A stretch of 64,000 bases of DNA from Thioalkalivibrio sp. K90mix (GCF_000025545.1 NC_013889.1:1605501-1669500), one strand, 5' to 3'; counted from the first letter of the stretch, positions 17,835-27,939 are shown. Made by a program: numbers and translations. Notes: generated from the letters alone by a model not told the origin.

Positions 17835-18200
17835 ATGAACTACGTTGACGGCTATGTAATACCGATTCCACGAGACCGGATCGAGGACTACCGCCAGCAG
17901 GCTGACCTCGCCGCACAGATCTGGCGCGAGCACGGCGCACTGGAAGTCATCGAGTGCGTGGCTGACGACGTCGCGCCGGGCGAGGTGACGTCGTTCCCGC
18001 GCAGCGTCCAGGCACGCGACAACGAAACGGTTGTGTTCTCGTGGATCCGCTTCGAATCGCGCGAGCATCGGGATCGTGTCAATGCCGACGTCATGGCGGA
18101 CCCTCGCCTGCCGTGCCCGGACAAAACGCCGGACCAGGATCCACCATTCGACCTGCAGCGCATGTTCTGGGGCGGCTTCGAGGTACTGGTGGAACGGTGA
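17835..18200 (+). CDS. DUF1428 family protein
   Basis: This 121-residue protein has the family outline: NYVDGYVIPIPRDRIEDYRQQADLAAQIWREHGAL, then ECVADDV, FVF-like VVFSWIRFESREHRDRVNADVMADPR and the end PFDLQRMFWGGFEVLVE. It is a ferredoxin-like dimeric alpha-beta fold of unknown function, often found with ECF sigma factors of this type. AAAGGAG lies upstream of the ATG. A 95-base GC-rich spacer separates it from the previous gene, and its stop overlaps the sigma gene start. Confidence 0.88.
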   Translation: MNYVDGYVIPIPRDRIEDYRQQADLAAQIWREHGALEVIECVADDVAPGEVTSFPRSVQARDNETVVFSWIRFESREHRDRVNADVMADPRLPCPDKTPDQDPPFDLQRMFWGGFEVLVER

Positions 18201-19513
18201 GCGGCCGCGACCAATCCGGTGCACATCCGGCGCTTGGGCCGCAGGATATCCAGCGCCGCATCGAGTCCATCTGGCGTCTGGATGCGAGCCGCATCGTGGC
18301 GGCCCTGGCGCGCTGGAGCGGCGACTACGCCCTCGCCGAGGACGTGGCACAGGATGCCCTGATCGCCGCCCTCGGACACTGGCCCACCCAGGGAGTCCCG
18401 GAGAACCCGACCGCGTGGCTGCTGCATACGGCACGCAACCGCGCGGTCGACCAGCTGCGCCGCGAACATCGGGGTGATGCCCTCGTCGCCGATTACGGCC
18501 ACGAAATCGCATGCAGCCACCTGGGGGCATCGACGCCGCAATGCAGCGACGATGTCCGTCACGACACGCTCGCCCTGCTGTTCATCGCCTGCCACCCGGT
18601 CCTCTCCCCCGACACCCGCTGCGCACTCGCCCTGCGCACCCTCGCCGGGCTCGACAACACCGCCCTCGCCCGTGCCTTTCTGGTCTCCGAGATCACCATC
18701 GCGCAGCGCATCGTCCGCGGCAAACGTAAACTCGCACAGGCCAACGTCCGGTTCGAAACGCCATCGCCGTCAGAATGCCGGGAACGCCTGGGATCCGTGC
18801 ACGAAGTGATCTACCGGCTGTTCACCGAAGGGCATGTAGCCAGCCAGGGCGACGCCTGGACGCACGGGGAGTTCTGTCATGAGGCGCTGCGCATGGCCCG
18901 CGTGCTCGCACAGGCCATCCCCGAGGACATCGAGACCCAGGCACTGCTCGGCCTGATCGAACTGCACGGTGCGCGCCTGGCCGCGCGCATGGATGCGCAA
19001 GGCAACCCAGTGCTGCTGAAGGACCAGGATCGCGGCGCGTGGGATCGCGGCGGCATCCGCCGTGGTCTGATCGCCCTGTCCCGTGCCAACAGGCTCGCCC
19101 GAGATCAGAAGGCCCGGCCGAGCCCATTTCGCCTGCAGGCTGCCATCGCCGCCTGCCATGCGACAGCGCCCAGCTTTGCCGCCACCGACTGGCCACAGAT
19201 CGCCGCTCACTACGCAACGCTGTTCACGACCACGGGATCGCCGGCCGCACGCATCCATCAGGCCCAGGCCGCCGCCCAGTTCGACGACCCGGCGCAGGTA
19301 CTGGCGGCGCTCGACACCGACATTGATGCCCGGGCATTGTCCAGCTATGTGCCTTTGCACGCCGTACGCGGGGATCTCCTGGAACGCTGCGGCGAGCGCG
19401 AGGCCGCGGCAGCGGCGTTCCGGCGGGCTGCCGAGCGCTCTGCCAATGAAGCGGAGAAGCACCTGCTGCTTGACCGTGCGCGGGCAGCCGCACCCCCAAC
19501 AAAAAAGGGTTAG
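18197..19513 (+). CDS. ECF42-type RNA polymerase sigma factor with TPR-like C-terminus
   Basis: The protein has 438 residues from a GTG that overlaps the DUF1428 stop (GTGA). The sigma-2 region includes DYALAEDVAQDALIAALGHW and NPTAWLLHTARNRAVDQLRRE. Sigma-4 includes ALALRTLAGLDNTALARAFLVSEITIAQRIVRGKRKL. A long helical extension of about 230 residues follows, with YRLFTEGH, LLGLIELHGARLAAR and TPR-like repeats near the end (AAHYATLF, LHAVRGDLLERCGEREAAAAAFRRAAE). This arrangement and the DGPF partner define the ECF42 group. No anti-sigma gene is seen. The ORF ends inside a terminator hairpin. Confidence 0.9.
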   Translation: MSGRDQSGAHPALGPQDIQRRIESIWRLDASRIVAALARWSGDYALAEDVAQDALIAALGHWPTQGVPENPTAWLLHTARNRAVDQLRREHRGDALVADYGHEIACSHLGASTPQCSDDVRHDTLALLFIACHPVLSPDTRCALALRTLAGLDNTALARAFLVSEITIAQRIVRGKRKLAQANVRFETPSPSECRERLGSVHEVIYRLFTEGHVASQGDAWTHGEFCHEALRMARVLAQAIPEDIETQALLGLIELHGARLAARMDAQGNPVLLKDQDRGAWDRGGIRRGLIALSRANRLARDQKARPSPFRLQAAIAACHATAPSFAATDWPQIAAHYATLFTTTGSPAARIHQAQAAAQFDDPAQVLAALDTDIDARALSSYVPLHAVRGDLLERCGEREAAAAAFRRAAERSANEAEKHLLLDRARAAAPPTKKG

Positions 19514-19536
19514 GCCCGCAAGGACCTAACCCTTTG
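19501..19536. terminator. Bidirectional terminator between sigma gene and tRNA-Val
   Basis: An 11-base perfect stem (AAAGGGTTAGG at 19504-19514, CCTAACCCTTT at 19525-19535) has a 10-base loop. The six A residues at 19501-19506 give a T-run for minus-strand transcripts from tRNA-Val. The sigma-factor stop codon lies inside the stem. Confidence 0.85.
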
Positions 19537-19543
19537 ATAATGC

Positions 19544-19618
19544 TGGTGGGCGGTACTAGGTTCGAACTAGTGACCCCTGCCGTGTGAAGGCAGTGCTCTA
19601 CCGCTGAGCTAACCGCCC
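19544..19618 (-). tRNA. tRNA-Val(CAC)
   Basis: A 75-base tRNA with encoded CCA. Acceptor GGGCGGT pairs with ACCGCCC, the anticodon loop TTCACAC lies in a CTGCC/GGCAG stem, giving anticodon CAC, and the T-arm is TAGTTCGAACCTA. Downstream is the shared hairpin terminator. Confidence 0.96.
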
Positions 19619-19674
19619 AGAACGGCGGCAAGATTACGGCCAGCGGGGGTCGGCGTCAAGGGAGAACAATTGCC

Positions 19675-19805
19675 ACGAGAGTAAACCCGCCGCACAGCCG
19701 AAGGATGTGATGAGCAAAGCGAATCGCATCGGGGTTACGCGCAGCGCAGGGGGTGGTGCGTTTCGCAGCGCTCAACAGCACCCTACGAGTATCGCACTCG
19801 TTCCC
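19675..19805. repeat. Intergenic dispersed repeat (GGTGCGTTTCGC type)
   Basis: The segment contains GGTGGTGCGTTTCGCAGCGC then TCAACAGCACCCTACG, and GAGCAAAGCGAATCGCATCG then GGGTT. These modules form an imperfect inverted pattern known as a dispersed intergenic repeat in several Proteobacteria. No gene is visible between the two tRNAs (19619-19837). Confidence 0.55.
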
Positions 19806-19837
19806 GCGGCGGGCTAAAGCGTGCAAACCGTGAGAAA

Positions 19838-19927
19838 TGGCGGAGGGGGTGGGATTTGAACCCACGAGGGACGTGAATCCCTGCCGGTTTTCAAGACCGG
19901 TGCATTCAACCACTCTGCCACCCCTCC
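19838..19927 (-). tRNA. tRNA-Ser(TGA)
   Basis: A 90-base class II tRNA with encoded CCA. Acceptor GGAGGGG pairs with the CCCCTCC end, the anticodon loop CTTGAAA gives TGA (codon UCA), and a long variable arm is present. Most of its 5' part and its upstream flank are duplicated at 20093-20201. Confidence 0.96.
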
Positions 19928-20007
19928 GGTGGCCGGCATTCTCCGGGATGTGGGGCAGGCTGGCAATGATCGCGTCGGGGTGCGCCCGCGGCGCCCTCCG
20001 GGCGCCC

Positions 20008-20164
20008 GGGGGTGGGATTGATTCGGGCTCGCGCCCTCACCCTTCGGGCGTCGCCGCTCGCGGCGACGTCCTGCGGCGGCTGCGCCGCCTTGTTGAACCC
20101 ACGAGGGACGTGAATCCCTGCCGGTTTTCAAGACCGGTGCATTCAACCACTCTGCCACCCCTCC
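20008..20164 (-). pseudogene. Broken duplicate of tRNA-Ser(TGA)
   Basis: Bases 20093-20164 repeat the 5' three quarters of the neighbouring tRNA-Ser, including the anticodon arm and the T-arm up to GGGTTCAA. The T-loop is then interrupted by about 71 GC-rich bases (20022-20092) made of palindromes (GGCGGC/GCCGCC, GTCGCCGC/GCGGCGAC). The other half of the T-arm (AATCCCACCCCC in tRNA sense) resumes at 20008-20021. TTGA flanks the insertion on both sides. The 3' acceptor strand and CCA are lost. The duplicated block continues about 37 bases into the upstream flank. Confidence 0.8.
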
Positions 20165-20220
20165 GGTGGCCGGCATTCTCCGGGATGTGGCGCAGGCTGG
20201 CAATGGCGAGCGAGGAGTCG

Positions 20221-21690
20221 CTACAGGCGATTCGTCTCGCGCGCCAGGGCCTGGAGTTCGGCGGCGCGGCTCTCGGGAACCTGTTTCCAGGAGAAGCGCC
20301 AGCGCCAGTTGCCATCGTCCATCGTACCGGGGCGGTTCATCCGGGCCCGGGTGTCCAGGGCGAGCGCGTCCTGCATGGGCACAATGGCCAACTGCGCCAC
20401 GGAACGATAGGCGGCGCGGATCAGCGGCCACGGCATCTCCTCGGCCCCGCCCTCGTTCAGGGTGTTGATCACGTGCGCCTGCATCTCGGGGGAGAGCGAG
20501 TGAAACCAGCCCAGCGTGGTGTCGTTGTCGTGCGTCCCGGTATAAACGGCGCTGGCCTCGTCGTGGTTATTCGGCAGGTACGGGTTGTCCCCGCCGCCCT
20601 CGAAGGCGAACTGCAGGATGCGCATGCCCGGCAGATCGAAATGCTGGCGCAGCGCCGTCACCTCGGGAGTGATCACGCCGAGGTCTTCGGCCAGCAACGG
20701 CAGCGTGCCCAGTTCGTCCTGCAGGCGGCGAAAGAACGGCTCGCCTGGGCCAGGCACCCAGCGGCCATTAGTCGCGTCCGGCTCCTCGGCCGGGATCCCC
20801 CAACTCGCCTCGAAGCCACGGAAGTGGTCGATACGCACCGCATCCAGTGTCTGCAGCGCCCAGCGCATGCGCTCGACCCACCAGCGGTAGCCGGTGGCCT
20901 CCAGCCGGTCCCAGTGGTACTGGGGGTTGCCCCAGCGCTGCCCGGTCTCGGAGAAGTAGTCTGGGGGCACGCCCGCCACCGTAAGCGGGTGGCCCGTCTC
21001 GTCCAGGTCGAACAGGTCGCGATGGGTCCAGACATCCGCCGAGTCGTGCGCAACGAAGATCGGCATGTCACCCAGGATCAGGATATCCAGGTCCTGCGCC
21101 CGACGACGCAGGTCCTGCCACTGGTCGAAAAACACAAACTGTGCGAAGCGCACCCGCTCCAGCTCATCGCGCGCCTCGTGCTCGATCCGCTCCATCGCGT
21201 CCGGCTCACGATCGCGCAGCGACGGCTCCCACTCCCACCAGGGCCGGCCCTGTTCGCGAGCGCGGATCACCACGAAGCGGGCGTAGTCGTCCAGCCAGAC
21301 CGGCCCCTGTTCCTCGCAGAACCGTTGGTATGCCTCCCGCCAGACCGCCGGGGTCTCGTTCAAACGGGCGTGCGCCCGGGCCAGCATGGCCTCACCGGTG
21401 CCGCTGTCAGCCGACAGTCCGACCCGCTCGGCCAGCAACCGGGGATCGATCAGGCGCGCATCACCGGCAAAGGCGGAGATGCATGCATAGGGCGAGCCGT
21501 CCTCGTGCGGGGGATGCAGCGGCAGGATCTGCCACAGCGTAAAGCCCGCGCGGCTCGCCCAGTCCAGAAAGGCGTAGGCCTCGCCACCGAGTGTCCCGAC
21601 CGGCTCGCTGCCGGGTAGCGAGGTCGGATGCAGCAGGACCCCCGCCCGCCGCCGCTGCATCAGGGGGTTGGCATGGCCCTCCCCGACCAT
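20221..21690 (-). CDS. malQ: 4-alpha-glucanotransferase MalQ
   Basis: This 489-residue GH77 enzyme has LLHPTSLPGSEPVGTLG at the N-terminus and the catalytic blocks VRIDHFRGFEASW (nucleophile Asp), LLAEDLGVITPEV (acid Glu) and YTGTHDNDTTLGW. It disproportionates maltodextrins by transferring glucan chains. The ATG lies at the stop of the GH57 gene, and glgC-GH57-malQ run in one direction as an operon, which points to glycogen and maltodextrin metabolism. Length is normal for bacterial MalQ. Confidence 0.95.
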   Translation of the reverse strand: MVGEGHANPLMQRRRAGVLLHPTSLPGSEPVGTLGGEAYAFLDWASRAGFTLWQILPLHPPHEDGSPYACISAFAGDARLIDPRLLAERVGLSADSGTGEAMLARAHARLNETPAVWREAYQRFCEEQGPVWLDDYARFVVIRAREQGRPWWEWEPSLRDREPDAMERIEHEARDELERVRFAQFVFFDQWQDLRRRAQDLDILILGDMPIFVAHDSADVWTHRDLFDLDETGHPLTVAGVPPDYFSETGQRWGNPQYHWDRLEATGYRWWVERMRWALQTLDAVRIDHFRGFEASWGIPAEEPDATNGRWVPGPGEPFFRRLQDELGTLPLLAEDLGVITPEVTALRQHFDLPGMRILQFAFEGGGDNPYLPNNHDEASAVYTGTHDNDTTLGWFHSLSPEMQAHVINTLNEGGAEEMPWPLIRAAYRSVAQLAIVPMQDALALDTRARMNRPGTMDDGNWRWRFSWKQVPESRAAELQALARETNRL

Positions 21691-23432
21691 CAGTCGCCCT
21701 GCCCCTTGCGCATCGTGCCGCCGGCCGAGGGGTCCCCACCGCCCACCGAAAGCACCTCGCCCAGGGACTCGGGAACGTTGAGATTGGCAAGCTGGTAAAG
21801 CCGCGCGAGGTGCCGACGATAAAGCTGCTCGAAGTCACTGACCGAACCCGCCGGGTTGTACGCGCCGAACCACCAGCACCAGTCGGATCCTTCGCAGATC
21901 GCCAGCTGTTCGCGTAACGCGGGGGTATCCAGCGAGGGATCCTCGGCCACCGCCCGGTCTACGGCCTGGCGTGCCTCGATCAGGCTGTCCCAGCCCCGAT
22001 TCTTGTCCGGGTCGCCAATCCAGGTAGAAAACGTCCCGTACACCCAGCTACCGGCGACCAGCCCGGGCAACTCGCCGCGGTCGCGATCCTTCTCGCTGCG
22101 CCGGCAGACGTCGGCAAAGGTGCAAAGATTCAGCGTGGCGTGGTGCGCCAGGCGCTCATACAGCGCATTGAGAAAGTGATACCCATTCTCGGGGTAGTAC
22201 TCCCAGGCGTTCTCGCCATCCAGGATCACCGAGACGACCCCGCCCTGGGGCGAGACGGCGGCGATGTTCTCCAGATGGTGGACGAAGTCCCCCACCGCAT
22301 CGTCCGCATGCCAGTCCGCATAACGAAACCCGATCGCATCGGACAACCCGTCATCCCGGAAGAACAGTTCGATATCACTGCCCTGCAGCTGATAGGGCCG
22401 GTGCAGCCAGCCTTCCTCTTCGGCGGACCCGGTGTTGGATTCGGCCGTTTCGCCCGCCGCCGCCAGGCTGTTGGCCAGCACCGTCTGGCCGCTGGCCGTC
22501 CAGCACAGCTTGTATTCGTCCAGCAGGCGAATGGTCGCCTCGCTCAGGCTCCCCTCGGAGGGCCAGCACCCGCGCGGACGAAAGCCAAAATGCCTCTCGA
22601 ACACCTCAAGCCCCCGTTCGATGTGCCAGCGCACCCGGGCCTCCCCGTCCGGATAGGCCGGGGACTTGGGCAGTTCCACCTCCGGCATCGCCTCGCGGGC
22701 GGAGGCCAGGTCGATCATCAGGGGCATGATCGGGTGGGCATAGGGGGTAAACGACAGCTCCACCCGGCCACTGGCCGCCAGCTCGCGGTAGCGCGGCAGG
22801 ATACCCTTGACCTCGTCGCGGATCAGCGTCAGCAGGCGCTGGCGCATGCCGGGGTCGAAGTTCGTGTCCGTCTTCAGCCAGCCGCGCACCTCGGGGTAGG
22901 CCCAGCGAATGGTCTCGCCCAGCCAGGCCAGGTGGTAGCAGGTGGCCAGATCCTGGAAAAAGCGGGCATCCAGATGCCCCAGCAGCAGCGGCTCCTCGAT
23001 CGCCTTGCGCGCGATATCGGCAAGGCGCTGGAACAGCGGAAACGGCTCGATCATGCGCGGGGCATGGGCCCGCAGGCACACCCGCAGAATCTCCTGACGC
23101 TGGGCGGGATCCGTCGGCACCACATCCATGTGCAGCAAATCCAGCACCGGGTCGCCCACCGGCTGGCGCTCCCGCACGCAGGTATCCAGGCGCTCGCCGT
23201 AATCGGCCAGCTGCTCCAGCAGGATCGGCGCGAAATTGACTACCGCGCGCGCCTTCGGGCAGGCCTCCAGATGCGCGGCCATGTCGGTGTAGTCCTTCAG
23301 CGCGTGGAGGTACGTCCAGGGCAGCGCATATTCACCCGCACCGCTCTCGAAGTACTGTGGCTGGTGCATGTGCCAGCACAGCACCACATCGAGTTTGGGT
23401 GGGGTCGGCACCAGCGCCGTACTAGCGCACAT
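21690..23432 (-). CDS. Glycoside hydrolase family 57 protein
   Basis: This 580-residue GH57 protein (alpha-amylase/glucanotransferase class) starts with the family signature [14 protein letters not shown]. The probable nucleophile lies in [11 protein letters not shown] and the acid in [24 protein letters not shown]57 enzymes act on alpha-1,4 or alpha-1,6 glucans. The gene lies between glgC and malQ, overlapping glgC by 11 bases, so a role in glycogen or maltodextrin processing is likely. The exact reaction (amylase, 4-alpha-glucanotransferase or amylopullulanase) cannot be told from the sequence. Confidence 0.9.
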   Translation of the reverse strand: MCASTALVPTPPKLDVVLCWHMHQPQYFESGAGEYALPWTYLHALKDYTDMAAHLEACPKARAVVNFAPILLEQLADYGERLDTCVRERQPVGDPVLDLLHMDVVPTDPAQRQEILRVCLRAHAPRMIEPFPLFQRLADIARKAIEEPLLLGHLDARFFQDLATCYHLAWLGETIRWAYPEVRGWLKTDTNFDPGMRQRLLTLIRDEVKGILPRYRELAASGRVELSFTPYAHPIMPLMIDLASAREAMPEVELPKSPAYPDGEARVRWHIERGLEVFERHFGFRPRGCWPSEGSLSEATIRLLDEYKLCWTASGQTVLANSLAAAGETAESNTGSAEEEGWLHRPYQLQGSDIELFFRDDGLSDAIGFRYADWHADDAVGDFVHHLENIAAVSPQGGVVSVILDGENAWEYYPENGYHFLNALYERLAHHATLNLCTFADVCRRSEKDRDRGELPGLVAGSWVYGTFSTWIGDPDKNRGWDSLIEARQAVDRAVAEDPSLDTPALREQLAICEGSDWCWWFGAYNPAGSVSDFEQLYRRHLARLYQLANLNVPESLGEVLSVGGGDPSAGGTMRKGQGD

Positions 23433-24687
23433 GATGCGTGGCCTGCCCGAGCATCTCGGGGGTTACCACCCGCACACCTTCGGGCGAGATGTAGTAGTCA
23501 CGCGCATCCGCCTCGTCGTCCACCCCGATCCGGGTCCCGTCGGGAACCTTGCAGGCCTTGTCGATCACCGCTTTCTGGATCACGCAGTCCTCGCCCACCT
23601 TCACGCTGGGCAGGATTACCGAGTCTTCCACCGTCGAGCCGGCGTTCACCTGCACGTTCGAGAACAGCAGCGAGTGGCGGATCGTGCTGCCCGAGATGAT
23701 GCAGCCGCCCGACACCATGGAGTCGATCGCCATGCCCCGTCGATCGTCGTCGTCGAACACGAACTTGGCCGGCGGCAGCTGCTCCTGATAGGTCCAGATC
23801 GGCCAGTCGGAGTCGTACAGATTCAGCTCCGGAGTCACGCCGATCAGCTCCAGGTTCGCCTGCCAGTAGGAATCGATCGTCCCGACATCGCGCCAGTAGC
23901 CCTGGCGCACGCCCTGCTCGTCGCGGAACGGGTAGGCCATCACCTGATAGCGATCGATGATGCTGGGGATGATGTCCTTGCCGAAATCATGCGTGGAGAA
24001 GGTGTCATCCGCGTCCTTGATCAGCTGCTCGAACAGGAACTGCGTGTTGATCACGTAGATCCCCATCGAGGCCAGCGAGTGGGTGTTCTTGCCCGGAATG
24101 CTCGCCGGGTCGTCCGGCTTCTCGGCAAACGAGGTGATGCGGCCCGCGGCATCGACCCCCATCACCCCGAAGGCCTTGGCGCGTTCACGCTCCACCTCCA
24201 GGCAGCCCACCGTCATGTCGGCCCCGCTCTCCACGTGAAAGGCGATCATCTGGCCATAGTCCATCTTGTAGATATGGTCGCCGGCCAGGATCAGCACGTA
24301 ACTCGGCGCATGCTGCCGAATGATGTCGATGTTCTGGTAGACCGCGTCCGCCGTACCCTGGTACCAGGACGTCTCGATACGCTGCTGCGCCGGCAGCAAC
24401 TCGATGAACTCGCCAAACTCCCCGCGCAGGAAGCTCCAGCCGCGCTGGATATGCTGGATCAGCGAATGGGCCTTGTACTGTGTCAGCACCGCCACCTGGC
24501 GGATGCCCGAGTTGATGCAATTGGACAGCGGAAAATCGATGATGCGGAATTTGCCGCCAAACGGCACGGCCGGCTTGGCCCGCCAGAGCGTCAGCTGCTT
24601 CAGGCGGGAGCCACGACCCCCGGCAAGGATCAGGGCCAGCGTCTCGCGGGTCAGACGACTAACAAAACGTTGCGGTTGCGGATTCAT
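23422..24687 (-). CDS. glgC: Glucose-1-phosphate adenylyltransferase GlgC
   Basis: This 421-residue enzyme makes ADP-glucose for glycogen synthesis. The N-terminal nucleotidyltransferase motif is [36 protein letters not shown], followed by the GTADAVYQN catalytic loop and FAEKPDDP. A left-handed beta-helix C-terminal domain carries [21 protein letters not shown]. It is divergent from glgB across a 66-base gap and leads the glgC-GH57-malQ operon. Allosteric control by fructose 1,6-bisphosphate or similar is usual in the family. No glycogen synthase gene is in the window. Confidence 0.96.
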   Translation of the reverse strand: MNPQPQRFVSRLTRETLALILAGGRGSRLKQLTLWRAKPAVPFGGKFRIIDFPLSNCINSGIRQVAVLTQYKAHSLIQHIQRGWSFLRGEFGEFIELLPAQQRIETSWYQGTADAVYQNIDIIRQHAPSYVLILAGDHIYKMDYGQMIAFHVESGADMTVGCLEVERERAKAFGVMGVDAAGRITSFAEKPDDPASIPGKNTHSLASMGIYVINTQFLFEQLIKDADDTFSTHDFGKDIIPSIIDRYQVMAYPFRDEQGVRQGYWRDVGTIDSYWQANLELIGVTPELNLYDSDWPIWTYQEQLPPAKFVFDDDDRRGMAIDSMVSGGCIISGSTIRHSLLFSNVQVNAGSTVEDSVILPSVKVGEDCVIQKAVIDKACKVPDGTRIGVDDEADARDYYISPEGVRVVTPEMLGQATHHVR

Positions 24688-24753
24688 GCACCCATCCTTG
24701 CGAAAGAAACCTCGGGGCCGTGACCCCGCCTAAACCTAGAGCGTGATTCGAGT

Positions 24754-26964
24754 ATGACAACTGCCTCCAGCAAATGCATCACACCCGTTGCCGATACCCT
24801 GGCGCGTTTGCCGGAGGCGCGTCTCCATGATCCCCACAGCGTCCTCGGGTGCCATGAGCTGGATCAAAAGACTGCCTGCTACCGTGCCTGGCTGCCCCAT
24901 GCCAGCGAGGTCTCGATCACACTTTCGGACGGATCCGGCGAATACTTCACGCCGAGTACCAAAATCCCCGGACTCTTCACTTGGCAAGGCCGAGCCAGCG
25001 CCCTCCCCAGGCACCCGGAACTGAGCTGGAAACCCGAGGACCGCAGCGACACCCTGCGAACCGTCGATCCGTGGAGCTTCGCACCGGACATCCCTTCGTT
25101 CGACCGTCACCTGTTCGCCGAGGGCCGCCACTGGCACGCCCACCGCATGCTCGGCGCCCATCCGCAAACGCGCGACGGGATCGACGGCGTGCGTTTCGCC
25201 GTCTGGGCGCCCAATGCCGAGCGCGTCTCCGTCGTCGGCGACTTCAACCGCTGGGACGGGCGCTGCCATCCCATGACCGTCCACCCGGGCAGCGGCATCT
25301 GGGAGCTGTTCGTCCCCGGCCTTGCCATGGAGACGCTGTACAAGTTTGAAATCCGCAACCGTGACCACGGCACCATCCACCTCAAGACCGACCCCTACGC
25401 CCGCGCCTACCAGGTGCGCCCGGAGACGGCCGCCCGCATCCAGCCGCAAAGCGAGTACGCCTGGGGTGATGACGACTGGCTGCAAAACCGCGACCCCGAG
25501 GGCTGGAAACACCGCCCGATGAGCATCTACGAGGTGCATCTCGGCTCCTGGCAGCGCAGCCCCGAGGGCCACTGGCCCAACTACCACGATCTGGCGGAAC
25601 GCCTCGTGCCCTACGTCCGTGACATGGGCTTTACCCATATCGAGCTGCTGCCGGTCACCGAACACCCCTTCGACGGATCCTGGGGCTACCAGAGCACCGG
25701 CTTCTTCGCGCCCACCTCGCGTTTTGGCAACGCGGACGACTTTCGCTACTTCGTCGACCAGGCGCACCAGGCCGGGATCGGCGTACTGCTCGACTGGGTG
25801 CCCGGCCACTTCCCGCGCGACGAATTCGCCCTCGCTCGCTTCGACGGCACCGCACTGTACGAACACGAAGACCCACGCATCGGCGAACACCGGGGCTGGG
25901 GCACGCTGATCTTCAACTATTCACGTCCCGAGGTACGCAACTTCCTGCTCTCCAGCGCCCTGTGCTGGGTGGAGGACTTCCACATCGACGGCCTGCGCGT
26001 GGATGCCGTCGCCTCCATGCTCTACCGCGACTACGACCGCGAACCGCACGACTGGCTGCCCAACATCCACGGCGGCAACGAGAATCTCGAGGCCGTCGAC
26101 TTCCTGCGCCACCTCAACGAGACCGTCCAAACCGAGCATCCCGGCGTCGTGATGATCGCCGAAGAATCCACCGCCTGGCCCGGCGTCAGCCGCCCGCCGT
26201 CCATGGGCGGACTCGGCTTCACCATGAAATGGAACATGGGCTGGATGCACGACACCCTGACCTACTTCGGCATGGACCCACTCTACCGCCACTACCACCA
26301 CAACCAACTCACCTTCGGCCAGATCTACGCCTACAGCGAGAACTTCGTCCTGCCCTTCTCGCACGACGAAGTCGTGCACGGCAAACGCAGCCTGCGCGGC
26401 CGCATGCCCGGCAACGAATGGGAACAGTTCGCCAACCTGCGCCTGCTCTACGCCTGGCAGTGGCTCTACCCCGGCAAAAAGCTCCTGTTCATGGGCCAGG
26501 AGTTCGGCCAGGGCCCAGAATGGTCCGAGGACCGCGAACTGGACTGGTACGTCCTGCAGTACCCGCTGCACCAGGGCCTGCAACAGCTCGTGCGCGACCT
26601 CAACCGCGTCTACCGCGACCACGCCGCCCTGCACGGCCGCGAGTTCGAACCCGACGGCTTCGCCTGGCTGGACTGCGACGACGCCCAACACTCCACCCTC
26701 AGCTTCCTGCGCCGCGACACCCAGGGCCGCGAAAGCATCGTCGTCCTCAACCTCACCCCCGTCGAACGCGGCGCCCACCCCGTGCCGGCGCCTCATCCCG
26801 GCTCCTGGCGCGTCGTCCTCAACACCGACGCCCAGGCCTATGGCGGCGACTCCCGCGGCCCCGCCCACGCCCACGCCGAACCCATCGAGCGCAACGGCCA
26901 CCCCGCCACGCTCTATCTCCACCTGCCGCCCCTGACCGCCCTCCTCCTGGAACCTGCCGATTGA
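24754..26964 (+). CDS. glgB: 1,4-alpha-glucan branching enzyme GlgB
   Basis: The 736-residue protein has an N-terminal CBM48-type domain ([26 protein letters not shown]) followed by a GH13 barrel. Catalytic blocks are [16 protein letters not shown] (nucleophile Asp), [14 protein letters not shown] (acid Glu) and [11 protein letters not shown]. It introduces alpha-1,6 branches in glycogen. An additional N-terminal domain (about residues 1-115) is present, as in E. coli GlgB. It is divergent from glgC, so the two promoters share the short gap. Confidence 0.96.
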   Translation: MTTASSKCITPVADTLARLPEARLHDPHSVLGCHELDQKTACYRAWLPHASEVSITLSDGSGEYFTPSTKIPGLFTWQGRASALPRHPELSWKPEDRSDTLRTVDPWSFAPDIPSFDRHLFAEGRHWHAHRMLGAHPQTRDGIDGVRFAVWAPNAERVSVVGDFNRWDGRCHPMTVHPGSGIWELFVPGLAMETLYKFEIRNRDHGTIHLKTDPYARAYQVRPETAARIQPQSEYAWGDDDWLQNRDPEGWKHRPMSIYEVHLGSWQRSPEGHWPNYHDLAERLVPYVRDMGFTHIELLPVTEHPFDGSWGYQSTGFFAPTSRFGNADDFRYFVDQAHQAGIGVLLDWVPGHFPRDEFALARFDGTALYEHEDPRIGEHRGWGTLIFNYSRPEVRNFLLSSALCWVEDFHIDGLRVDAVASMLYRDYDREPHDWLPNIHGGNENLEAVDFLRHLNETVQTEHPGVVMIAEESTAWPGVSRPPSMGGLGFTMKWNMGWMHDTLTYFGMDPLYRHYHHNQLTFGQIYAYSENFVLPFSHDEVVHGKRSLRGRMPGNEWEQFANLRLLYAWQWLYPGKKLLFMGQEFGQGPEWSEDRELDWYVLQYPLHQGLQQLVRDLNRVYRDHAALHGREFEPDGFAWLDCDDAQHSTLSFLRRDTQGRESIVVLNLTPVERGAHPVPAPHPGSWRVVLNTDAQAYGGDSRGPAHAHAEPIERNGHPATLYLHLPPLTALLLEPAD

Positions 26965-26985
26965 CGGCGTACGACTAGCGGACAG

Positions 26986-27018
26986 GCCCCAATCGGCCAG
27001 AGGGCTGGCCTCCTACAG
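26986..27018. repeat. REP element after glgB
   Basis: ATCGGCCAGAGGGCTGGCC then TCCTACAG, a single inverted-orientation copy of the REP that also lies beside ygiQ. Confidence 0.75.
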
Positions 27019-27034
27019 AAGGTCTCGGGTTGCT

Positions 27035-27408
27035 GTAGGAGCGCAGCCCCCTGCGCGATGCGGCGTTGGACATAACCCCACCGCCTAAAGGCCGCCCACC
27101 TCCACGGCGACACCCCGCCCCGGTAGGAGCGCAGCCCCTGCGCGATGCGGCGTTGGACATAACCCCACCGCCTAAAGGCCGCCCACCTCCACGGCGACAC
27201 CCCGCCCCGGTAGGAGCGCAGCCCCTGCGCGATGCGGCGTTGGACATAACCCCACCGCCTAAAGGCCGCCCACCTCCACGGCGACACCCCGCCCCGGTAG
27301 GAGCGCAGCCCCTGCGCGATGCGGCGTTGGACATAACCCCACCGCCTAAAGGCCGCCCACCTCCACGGCGACACCCCGCCCCGGTAGGAGCGCAGCCCCC
27401 TGCGCGAT
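27035..27408. repeat. 87-bp tandem repeat (minisatellite), about 4.3 copies
   Basis: The marker GGTAGGAGCGCAGCCCC occurs at 27122, 27209, 27296 and 27383, exactly 87 bases apart, and a slightly different first copy starts near 27035. Each unit holds GTAGGAGCGCAGCCC and TGCGCGATGCGGCGTTGG followed by a CACCGCCTAAAGGCCGCCC stretch. Because 87 is divisible by three, artificial ORFs run through it on both strands; I do not accept them as genes. Confidence 0.92.
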
Positions 27409-27442
27409 CACCCACACCCGACTACCACCAAACCCGCCCAAC

Positions 27443-27474
27443 AAAAAAGGGCCCATCCCAGCAGGACAGGCCCT
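27443..27474 (-). terminator. Terminator of the Mrr-like gene
   Basis: On the minus strand AGGGCC pairs with GGCCCT, followed by six T residues. It lies just downstream of the stop at 27505. Confidence 0.75.
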
Positions 27475-27504
27475 ATTCACCCCCGACACAGAAAACGCGA
27501 ACCG

Positions 27505-27939
27505 CTAGCCACGCCCCTCGACCAGCGCCTGCGTCTCGCCATCCAGCGCGCCCCAGTGGCTGCGCAGCCGCTCCGCCAGATCCGCCGGCTCCAGCAGGAT
27601 CACCGGCATCGCCAGCTCCGCCGCCTGCTCGCGCGCCTCCGGCGCAAACCCCGCCAGACTCACATACATCCCGCGATCGGCACCCTCACGCCCCGAGGCG
27701 AAGGCCTCCAGCTCCGGCGCCTCCACCTCGCTGTCGTGATCCCGCGCCACCCCCACAATCAGGCGCGGCGCATCCGCACCGCCGCCCGCCGGGGCCACCA
27801 CTAACTCCTGCCACACATCGCGACCGTCCGGCGGCGCATCCACCAGCACATACCCCATCCCGCGCAACAGCCCTTCGACCACACGCCCAATACTCGCCGT
27901 CCCAAACCCCGCCAGCCGCTCGGCCCAGTCATCCATCAC
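27505..27939 (-). CDS. Mrr-like restriction endonuclease-fold protein
   Basis: This 144-residue protein resembles the Mrr_cat domain. The N-terminus IGRVVEGLLRGMGYVLVDAPPDGRD fits the first helix-strand, and LIVGVARDHDSEVEAPELEAFASGREGADRGMYVSLAGFAPEAREQAAELAMPVILLEPADLAERL matches the core. The usual QxK catalytic lysine seems to be missing (GVARDHD), so it may be catalytically inactive. It is a single gene between a minisatellite and a REP region, followed by a clear terminator. Function uncertain. An alternative start lies one codon downstream (27936). Confidence 0.6.
   Translation of the reverse strand: MMDDWAERLAGFGTASIGRVVEGLLRGMGYVLVDAPPDGRDVWQELVVAPAGGGADAPRLIVGVARDHDSEVEAPELEAFASGREGADRGMYVSLAGFAPEAREQAAELAMPVILLEPADLAERLRSHWGALDGETQALVEGRG

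Noticed and set aside
27035-27408. Possible CRISPR array
   Set aside because: The 87-bp units are contiguous copies with no unique spacers of 30-40 bases and no cas genes nearby.
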